From Moraxella nonliquefaciens (GTDB lineage: Bacteria; Pseudomonadota; Gammaproteobacteria; Pseudomonadales; Moraxellaceae), in the NCBI RefSeq assembly GCF_001679005.1, contig NZ_LXTW01000036.1:1-7291 (forward strand): a stretch of 7,291 nucleotides of DNA, read 5' to 3'. The position numbers and the translations under genes are program-made. Below the pieces are notes generated by a model that saw only the letters and a program-made list of their open reading frames with translations, was not told where the DNA came from and ran no database searches. Position 1 is the stretch's first letter. Each line of letters opens with the position of its first letter. This document shows, piece by piece, positions 1 through 4,809 of this stretch.

Positions 1-2
1 TT

Positions 3-95
3 AGGAATTTTTGTATCATTCTTGCTATTTGTGGTTTTTTATATATTTTATTTTATATATTTGCTATAATTGGACTAATACATAGCAATTTATAA
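3..95 (+). CDS. C-terminal tail of a probable membrane immunity protein (partial)
   Basis: The frame beginning at base 3 is open to a TAA at 93-95 and encodes about 30 residues, almost all hydrophobic (Ile, Leu, Phe, Tyr), ending in a short polar tail HSNL. This looks like the last membrane helix of a small protein that starts upstream of the window. Its position, directly before a pretoxin fragment, is where every other module has its immunity gene, so it is most simply the immunity gene of the preceding module. The frame from base 1 is also hydrophobic and stops at 67-69, so the frame choice is uncertain. No family can be assigned. Confidence 0.35.
   Translation, partial: RNFCIILAICGFLYILFYIFAIIGLIHSNL
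62..70 (+). promoter_or_regulatory. Candidate extended -10 promoter
   Basis: TGCTATAAT at 62-70 is a perfect extended -10 element (TG-N-TATAAT). No good -35 is present at 16-18 bp spacing, only AT-rich sequence, which extended -10 promoters can tolerate. Transcription would begin near 77 and read through module 1. The surrounding AT-richness raises the chance of a random match, so this is a suggestion only. Confidence 0.3.
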
Positions 96-97
96 AA

Positions 98-264
98 CGA
101 AATAGTGGCAATGGACCAGAAGAGCAAAGTCTGCAACTTACCTATATGGTACCAAAGACCCAAGCGAACTTAACCAAGAACAAAAAGATACCATCGTCAG
201 CATTCTAAACCTAGCCACTGTTGCAACCGCATATACCACAACGGGCGGTAATGTCACCGATACG
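98..264 (+). pseudogene. CdiA pretoxin remnant of module 1, frameshifted at its 5' end
   Basis: From 106 to 264 the frame of the downstream nuclease toxin is open but has no ATG, GTG or TTG before 265. It reads ATYLYGTKDPSELNQEQKD, matching NTKDPKELTQEQKD in the module 3 pretoxin, so it is a displaced piece of CdiA. Further upstream the homology seems to continue in another frame (86-131, SGNGPEEQS). Joining the two near 131-134 by adding one base would give a smooth ...PEEQS-LATYLYGTKDP..., which suggests a one-base deletion. The stretch cannot be translated as one unit with the toxin. It probably serves only as recombination homology or is decaying. Confidence 0.55.
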
Positions 265-1128
265 GTGAATGCAGTTGAGGTTGGGAAAGTGGGGGTGGAG
301 AACAACCAAATTGAAGAAATCCGTTTGGAAATTATGCGAGAGCATGAACTGCGTAGTAATGATCCTGAATGGGATAAAGCCTTTAGAGAAGCTGAGTGGA
401 AACAGCTAGTTATTTTAAATGAAGCTGCCAAATTCGTTATCTCACCTTATGGTGCTGGCGTAGATTATTACAATGCTGAAAATTTAAGTGAAAAAGCTTT
501 AGCAATCGCCTCTGCGATTCCTGCTGAACGAGCTGCAACAAAAGGCTATGGTTTAGCAAAGAAACTGTTTGAAGAGGCTGCAGCTCTATATAAATCGAAC
601 AAACTGACTTCAGCGGGCAAAAAAGTTGAACAGGCAGTTGTTGAACTACAGCGAGGACGAACAAACCAATGGAGTCAGTTAGCCAATAAGCCGCAAGCAA
701 ATAGTATTTATCGTTTTGACAATGGTTTTCAATATACAACAGATGCACAAAAACGAGTCAAAGAAGTAAGTGCTGACCTAAGAATAGATCCCTGGAATAG
801 AAACGCCTACCAACAGCGTATTGCAGGTGGTTCATGTCGTCAAGAAAGTGATTGTGGCGGACATTTAATTGCCTCGATATTCGGTGGTCCTGGTGAGGCT
901 ATTAATTTAGTGCCTATGGATGCTAAATTAAATGGCGCTGGTGGAGAGTGGTATAAACTGGAGCAGCAATGGAAAAAGACATTGCAAGCAGGAGGAAAAG
1001 TACAAGTTAAAATTCAACCTATATATTCAGGAAATAGTAAGCGACCTGAGAGTTTTGTTATTAATCAAGTTATTAATGATGTAAAACTTGATAGTCAAAC
1101 TTTAAAAAACACATCAACAGGAAATTAA
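265..1128 (+). CDS. Orphan CdiA-CT toxin: DNA/RNA non-specific endonuclease (Endonuclease_NS_2-like)
   Basis: A 287-residue frame opening at GTG 265. Residues 11-14 are the VENN motif that marks the end of the CdiA pretoxin domain. Residues about 15-140 are a variable helical region, the likely inner-membrane entry domain. Residues about 148-275 resemble the DNA/RNA non-specific endonuclease family (NS_2). There is a DCGGHLIA motif with H200 as candidate general base, followed by GEAINLVPM (N214, candidate metal ligand), LNGAGGEWYKLE, and a late beta-rich KVQVKIQPIYSG segment. Known relatives cut nucleic acid in the target cytoplasm using a metal ion. The immunity gene follows after one base, and its YezG-like type supports the nuclease call. 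GTG 265 has no Shine-Dalgarno sequence, and the pretoxin frame continues upstream, so this is a displaced tip rather than a self-sufficient gene. The product class is fairly secure; the start is not. Confidence 0.8.
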   Translation: MNAVEVGKVGVENNQIEEIRLEIMREHELRSNDPEWDKAFREAEWKQLVILNEAAKFVISPYGAGVDYYNAENLSEKALAIASAIPAERAATKGYGLAKKLFEEAAALYKSNKLTSAGKKVEQAVVELQRGRTNQWSQLANKPQANSIYRFDNGFQYTTDAQKRVKEVSADLRIDPWNRNAYQQRIAGGSCRQESDCGGHLIASIFGGPGEAINLVPMDAKLNGAGGEWYKLEQQWKKTLQAGGKVQVKIQPIYSGNSKRPESFVINQVINDVKLDSQTLKNTSTGN

Positions 1129-1129
1129 T

Positions 1130-1585
1130 ATGCTAACAGAAGATCAAATTATCTATCAAAAAATTGGTGAATTACTATGGTCTATTATGCCATTTGAAGC
1201 AATAAAAATAGTTTTTTCGGCTCAGCTTTACAAAAATAAAACTCAAGCTGGTTCTCGTTGGTTTGATAAAAACAATATAAAGTATAGCTTTTACCAAGGG
1301 TGGGATAACCCTGTTCAACATATTGACAATGAAATTATTGATTTATTATTAAATCTACAAAAACTCCCCCTATTTCATAAAGATCCCTGGACTCAATGTC
1401 AAGTAACGCTTGATGAAAAAGGTGGGTTTAAAATTAAATTTGCTTACATTCCTGAAGAAGACTCTTGGAATGGTTTATATATGCGTGGAATCAGTAACTT
1501 AACCGAATCTGAACTTGATGATCCATATTATATCCCCAAAGAAATATGGCAAGAGCGAGTGAGATTAAAAAAACAAACATCATAG
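1130..1585 (+). CDS. Immunity protein, YezG/DUF600-like, for the nuclease toxin
   Basis: A 151-residue soluble, mostly acidic protein with no signal peptide or membrane helix, as expected for a cytoplasmic inhibitor of a nuclease. The overall pattern resembles the YezG (DUF600) immunity family: an N-terminal helix (IIYQKIGELLWSIMP), a beta-rich middle, then PWTQCQVTLDEKGGFKIKF at about 86-104 and a helical end. Members of that family are found paired with nuclease toxins of the YeeF type. The ATG at 1130 is one base after the toxin stop and has AGGAA at 1119-1123 six bases upstream, so translation is likely coupled but also independently initiated. It ends in TAG at 1583-1585, directly abutting the next pretoxin fragment in the same frame. 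Confidence 0.75.
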   Translation: MLTEDQIIYQKIGELLWSIMPFEAIKIVFSAQLYKNKTQAGSRWFDKNNIKYSFYQGWDNPVQHIDNEIIDLLLNLQKLPLFHKDPWTQCQVTLDEKGGFKIKFAYIPEEDSWNGLYMRGISNLTESELDDPYYIPKEIWQERVRLKKQTS

Positions 1586-1729
1586 ATGCTAGAGATTGAA
1601 TTACAAAGAGAGGTTAGCTTTGCTTTTGGACAAAATGCACCGCAGGCAGTGGCTGAGATATCAAGCCATGCCATCACCAAGATAAGCAACAATCCTAATC
1701 TTACCGCTGATGAAAAACTAGCAGAAGCC

Positions 1730-1735
1730 AAAAAA
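1730..1735 (+). repeat. A6 homopolymer carrying the module 2 frameshift
   Basis: Six consecutive A residues where five would keep the pretoxin in the toxin's frame (GCC AAA AAG TGG). The evidence is the sudden switch of pretoxin homology from one frame to the next exactly here. The tract is short for an efficient phase-variation switch, but transcriptional or replicative slippage could restore some product. Confidence 0.6.
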
Positions 1736-1839
1736 GTGGGCAGAAGGTGGAGTTTATCGTGTAGCCCTACGCAGTGCAACCGCTGCCCTAGCGACAGGCA
1801 CTGTTGAGGGTGCAGCATCAGCAGGTGGGACAGCCTACG

Positions 1840-2004
1840 CCATCCCAAAGATTGATGAGTATCTAAAAGAGCAAGGTTTTGACAAAGAAGTCAGAGATAC
1901 TGCCCTACTTGCCCTATCAGCAGGCATTGGTGCAACCGTTGGTGGTGATACAGCAAGTACTGCTAACAATGTGGGGCAGGTTGAGTGGAATTATTTGAGT
2001 CATG
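1840..2004 (+). repeat. Pretoxin direct repeat, copy 1 (partner 5318-5482)
   Basis: These 165 bp differ from 5318-5482 at about five positions, offset 3478. The segment encodes the last part of the pretoxin, from IPKIDEYLKEQ through NNVGQVxWNYLSH, immediately before the unique toxin sequence begins. This is where recombination between modules, or with a full-length cdiA, would exchange toxin tips. Confidence 0.85.
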
Positions 2005-2810
2005 TATCCTTAGAAAAAGTTAGAAAGGGGCAGTTAACTATTGAAGAAGCCGAACAACTCAGCCAGCGTTTAGATAAAGAAGCTGAGCAATTATGCTCAA
2101 ATAATCCAACCAGTGACGCGTGTCGTACAGCCATATCAAGTCAAATTCAATACATTGCAATGCAAGAAGCTTGGTCGGTAATGAAAAGTGATGTTTCACG
2201 AACTTCTAAACAAACTTTTAATTATTTATATAATACTCCTAATGCCAATACAAGATTTGTTAATTATTTTAATACTATTGATAATAGAGCAAATTTCTTT
2301 GCTGCAAGTAATCAGTACGAAAAAAATTTAGGTGTGGGTGCTAGATGGTTTGGTGGAGCTGATAAAGTGTCTCGTGCAAAATTCACAGGCTTGGGGGCTG
2401 ATGGTAATCTTTCCTATGTAACATTTGGTATGGGTAGTGTTTTTTCTGGCAATCCAAAACATATTTATGATTGGCGAAAAGAAGCTGGCGACGCCTTGAT
2501 GAAAGGAGGATTTAATAATTTTAAGCATTTGTATAATAATCGTCCAAATGCCATGCAATGGGATATTAAACAATTGCGTGATGAGCAAGTATTATTACAA
2601 CCGATTCATGAAAAGTATTTATCTGACAAAGATAAATTTAGAGGATTTTCAAGCTGGATGACGGATAGTGAAAATCGTAAATACACAGGAAAATTTATTG
2701 AAGAAGAGCAAACACAACCTGGTGGAATAGATATACTGGACAAAAGTTCAAGAATTAGATATGGTTGTAAACTTCTAGGATATACCGAGCAACAGGGGTG
2801 CAAGCCATGA
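1971..2810 (+). CDS. Orphan CdiA-CT toxin of unknown family (module 2)
   Basis: The intact toxin-bearing frame of module 2, 279 residues from GTG 1971. The GTG lies inside pretoxin sequence and has no Shine-Dalgarno, so it marks the open frame rather than a proven start. After WNYLSH (about residues 6-11) comes a helical acidic region with a Cys pair, LCSNNPTSDACR (C42, C51), typical of CdiA entry domains. The remainder, about 80-279, is the toxin. It is Asn-, Trp- and Tyr-rich, with GVGARWFGGADKVSR, YDWRKEAGDALMKGG, FRGFSSWMTDSENRKY and a C-terminal GCKLLGYTEQQGC (C266, C277). H164, H186 and H213 are possible catalytic residues. I do not recognise the family. The polytopic membrane immunity protein that overlaps its end suggests an action at or in the inner membrane, although the toxin itself has no clear hydrophobic helix. 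Confidence 0.7.
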   Translation: MGQVEWNYLSHVSLEKVRKGQLTIEEAEQLSQRLDKEAEQLCSNNPTSDACRTAISSQIQYIAMQEAWSVMKSDVSRTSKQTFNYLYNTPNANTRFVNYFNTIDNRANFFAASNQYEKNLGVGARWFGGADKVSRAKFTGLGADGNLSYVTFGMGSVFSGNPKHIYDWRKEAGDALMKGGFNNFKHLYNNRPNAMQWDIKQLRDEQVLLQPIHEKYLSDKDKFRGFSSWMTDSENRKYTGKFIEEEQTQPGGIDILDKSSRIRYGCKLLGYTEQQGCKP

Positions 2811-3259
2811 GAACAGAGGCTTTATTTTTTAAAACATTGTTTTTTGTTTTTTTATCATTTTATATTGCGTCTTATATTATTTTTTTGATGTTCGCAATGT
2901 TTGCAGAATACACAGGGTATAGAACTACTGATAATTTTATTGAATCAGGTAAAATAGTGGTATTTTTACCATTTTTACTTGGGTTAGTTGCTATCATATT
3001 TTTTTCGCCAGTCTTGCTTCTTGTGTCTTTTATTCAATGGGGAATAAGAAATAAATGGTTAAAAAATTTGATTTCATTTTTATTGATAATCATTTATGGT
3101 TTTCTGATTTTTAAAGCCCCTAGTTTTCGTTTCTACAATACAAATTTACCTGATATTATAGATGAAACACTGTCTTATCTTTCGATATCAATACCATCAA
3201 CATTGCTTTTTATGGCTCTGTTGTCCTATTTAACTCAGTACAAGAAAAACAGAACTTGA
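2807..3259 (+). CDS. Four-helix membrane immunity protein (module 2)
   Basis: A 150-residue integral membrane protein with hydrophobic segments near residues 10-33, 49-77, 86-103 and 124-144 and a basic end (QYKKNRT). ATG 2807 is preferred over the in-frame GTG at 2798. It overlaps the toxin stop as ATGA (2807-2810) and has AGGGG at 2794-2798 eight bases upstream, an arrangement typical of translational coupling. Its position directly after a toxin tip makes it the cognate immunity protein. Polytopic immunity proteins are known for pore-forming colicins and for some membrane-acting CDI toxins, so the partner may target the cytoplasmic membrane. That is inference from topology. No named family is recognised. 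It is distinctly more AT-rich than the pretoxin segments on either side. Confidence 0.7.
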   Translation: MRTEALFFKTLFFVFLSFYIASYIIFLMFAMFAEYTGYRTTDNFIESGKIVVFLPFLLGLVAIIFFSPVLLLVSFIQWGIRNKWLKNLISFLLIIIYGFLIFKAPSFRFYNTNLPDIIDETLSYLSISIPSTLLFMALLSYLTQYKKNRT

Positions 3260-3317
3260 AACCAAAGCCAAGCAAATAGATGACAACCTAAGACTCTTCG
3301 ATGGCATCACATCAGCC
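3249..3317 (+). other. 5' part of module 3 pretoxin, open but without a start codon
   Basis: The frame of the downstream toxin is open back to a TAA at 3231-3233. From about 3249 it reads TELETKAKQIDDNLRLFDGI, typical CdiA pretoxin sequence. There is no ATG, GTG or TTG here before 3318. The pretoxin homology overlaps the last codons of the membrane immunity gene (stop 3257-3259), placing the module boundary near 3250. Confidence 0.6.
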
Positions 3318-4352
3318 TTGTACGCCCCCAACTCAAATGGTATCATAGGCGATACAGTAAGAGCAGTAAGCCCACAGCTTGCCTATCGTATCGGTCAAGA
3401 GTTTAAACGTAAAGACCAAGAAGGTTCAGCACAGCACCTTTTAGCTCATGCCATACTAGGTGCTGCGGTAAGCTACGCCACAGGCAACAACATCACAACT
3501 GGTGCTCTATCAGGTGCAACCAGTGAAGCGGTCGCTCCTGCCTTATCAGACTTCTTATTTAATACCAAAGACCCAAAAGAGCTTACCCAAGAACAAAAAG
3601 ATACCATCACCAGTATCATTACCCTAGGCACAGCCAGCATTGCTTATGGGGCAATGGGTGATGTCAGTGTTGCGGTGAGTGCTTCTGAGGTTGGGAAGGG
3701 GGCGGTGGAGAATAATGCTACTTTTATTGACAAAAAGAATGAAGTTAAAAAAGTTATTTTAAATGGGGATAAAGGAATATATAAGTGTAATTTTCAAAAT
3801 GATAAATGTATTGACAACCCAATAAAAATTGGAGAAACAATGTTTGAGGATGCATTTATTAGCCCCGATACAGGCAATCCTGTTGGCAGAGTCTATATTG
3901 GAGAGAGTATAGATGAATACATCTATAGATTGAATGACAAGGCTTGGTCGGCTGGATTTTATGCTGAAGAGCTTTATGCCTACAACAGTCTGCCAGGAAA
4001 CATATACGATATTAAGTCAAGTTATCCAAATCATGAAGGCAAATCTTATCATGGATTTCTATTTGATGGAAAGTATATTACACTAAGAGAAGGTGGAAAT
4101 ATATTAGCTGGCATGAATGCAGCAACATTGGGTATACCTTATGAGGAATTTCAAAAAGCTAGCGGTGCTTTGCATGCTGGTGGCAAATTAGGTCTTATCC
4201 GACATAAAACAACTGGTTACACTTATGGTACATATCCTAGGTATGGAGAAATTGATTATCAATATCTAAGAAGTAAATATGGTTATAGTTTAGGCTTAAA
4301 AAGAATAGAATGCAATCTAAATAATACAAACTCTTTAGAATGCAAAAAATAA
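3318..4352 (+). CDS. Orphan CdiA pretoxin-CT toxin, tentatively polymorphic toxin type 44-like (module 3)
   Basis: A 344-residue frame with TTG 3318 as first possible start. No Shine-Dalgarno is seen and homology continues upstream, so it is probably a displaced fragment. Residues 1-129 are pretoxin: AHAILGAAVSYATGNNITTG, then NTKDPKELTQEQKD, ending in VENN at 130-133. C157 and C164 (YKCNFQNDKC) form a Cys pair at the start of the variable part. The toxin core, about 180-330, contains AWSAGFYAEELYAYN, SYHGFLFDGKY, LREGGNILAGMNAATLGIPY, FQKASGALHAGGK and YPRYGEIDYQYLRSKYGY. The GN-x-AGM-x-A and R-YGE-DYQ signatures remind me of proteins annotated as polymorphic toxin type 44, but I hold this loosely. 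The immunity protein downstream has a probable periplasmic domain, so the target may be in the periplasm or cell wall. Confidence 0.7.
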   Translation: MYAPNSNGIIGDTVRAVSPQLAYRIGQEFKRKDQEGSAQHLLAHAILGAAVSYATGNNITTGALSGATSEAVAPALSDFLFNTKDPKELTQEQKDTITSIITLGTASIAYGAMGDVSVAVSASEVGKGAVENNATFIDKKNEVKKVILNGDKGIYKCNFQNDKCIDNPIKIGETMFEDAFISPDTGNPVGRVYIGESIDEYIYRLNDKAWSAGFYAEELYAYNSLPGNIYDIKSSYPNHEGKSYHGFLFDGKYITLREGGNILAGMNAATLGIPYEEFQKASGALHAGGKLGLIRHKTTGYTYGTYPRYGEIDYQYLRSKYGYSLGLKRIECNLNNTNSLECKK

Positions 4353-4375
4353 ACAGTTAGAGGATTTTTAATAAA

Positions 4376-4786
4376 ATGACTATTTGTAGATATATATTTG
4401 GAATTTTTATTATATTACTTATTTTTATATTAATATTTGCGTTTCTATTATACTTATTTCTAGCAAAAGAAACAGCTTATTATTACTGTGATGAAATTTG
4501 CATAACAATAATACAACACCATCAAGGTAGGGATACTTTTTTTAGAGTTTATGATGGTATTATAATTAGTAGGAATGCATATTTAATTGTTCCTTATGCT
4601 GAATACCCTCTTGAAACATACATATATATAAAAAGAAAGAAAAATAATGGAAAGATAATTGTGGAAAATTTTACCGAACCAGTGAAATATAAAGGGGTTT
4701 TAAATAATGTGGATTTTCATGTATCATCTTATGATAGTAATGAAATTAAATATAGGGATCTAAGGTATTCATATTTAATTTTTTAG
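4376..4786 (+). CDS. Single-pass, probably periplasm-facing immunity protein (module 3)
   Basis: A 136-residue protein with one long hydrophobic N-terminal segment (about residues 6-30) and no clear lipobox or cleavage site. A roughly 105-residue polar domain follows, containing a close Cys pair (YYCDEIC, C38 and C42) and alternating beta-like sequence. This is the topology of a signal-anchored periplasmic domain, although orientation is inferred. ATG 4376 lies 23 bases after the toxin stop, with AGAGGA at 4359-4364, eleven bases upstream. Location makes it the likely immunity partner of the module 3 toxin. A periplasmic inhibitor would imply the toxin is neutralised outside the cytoplasm. 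Composition is strongly AT-rich. No family recognised. Confidence 0.65.
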   Translation: MTICRYIFGIFIILLIFILIFAFLLYLFLAKETAYYYCDEICITIIQHHQGRDTFFRVYDGIIISRNAYLIVPYAEYPLETYIYIKRKKNNGKIIVENFTEPVKYKGVLNNVDFHVSSYDSNEIKYRDLRYSYLIF

Positions 4787-4809
4787 TTAAGTTAAAGGTA
4801 TGCGTGTAA

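Larger units (their letters stand above)
1586..2810 (+). pseudogene. Module 2 orphan cdiA pretoxin-toxin frame, broken by a +1 frameshift
   Basis: From ATG 1586 the frame encodes pretoxin sequence (ELQREVSFAFGQNAPQAVAE), alignable with ELGAQVVITTEFGKEAPKAVAE in module 4. It then loses the homology at an A6 run (1730-1735) and stops at 1807. Taking out one A restores AEAKKWAEGGVYR and an uninterrupted frame of about 407 residues to 2810. That frame passes through GFDKEVRDTALLALSAG and NNVGQVEWNYLSH. The restored part at 1840-2004 is about 97% identical to 5318-5482. The ATG sits directly on the TAG of the previous immunity gene and has no obvious Shine-Dalgarno, so it may be incidental. Either a real slippage mutation, a phase-variable tract or a sequencing indel explains the break. 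Confidence 0.75.

Noticed and set aside
138..748. Minus-strand open frames of about 100 codons opposite the nuclease toxin
   Set aside because: Low-complexity Ser/Leu-rich translations with no start signals; they mirror the well-supported + strand toxin.
1586..1807. A separate 73-residue gene after the nuclease immunity gene
   Set aside because: Its first 50 residues are pretoxin sequence and the rest is an out-of-frame tail (SLSCSPTQCNRC...); it is half of a frameshifted module.
2229..2234. TATAAT inside the module 2 toxin as an internal promoter for the immunity gene
   Set aside because: No matching -35 at usable spacing, and such hexamers are expected by chance in this AT-rich sequence.
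2798..2806. GTG start for the module 2 membrane immunity protein
   Set aside because: ATG 2807 has the better-spaced AGGGG and the typical ATGA overlap with the toxin stop; the GTG overlaps that same AGGGG.
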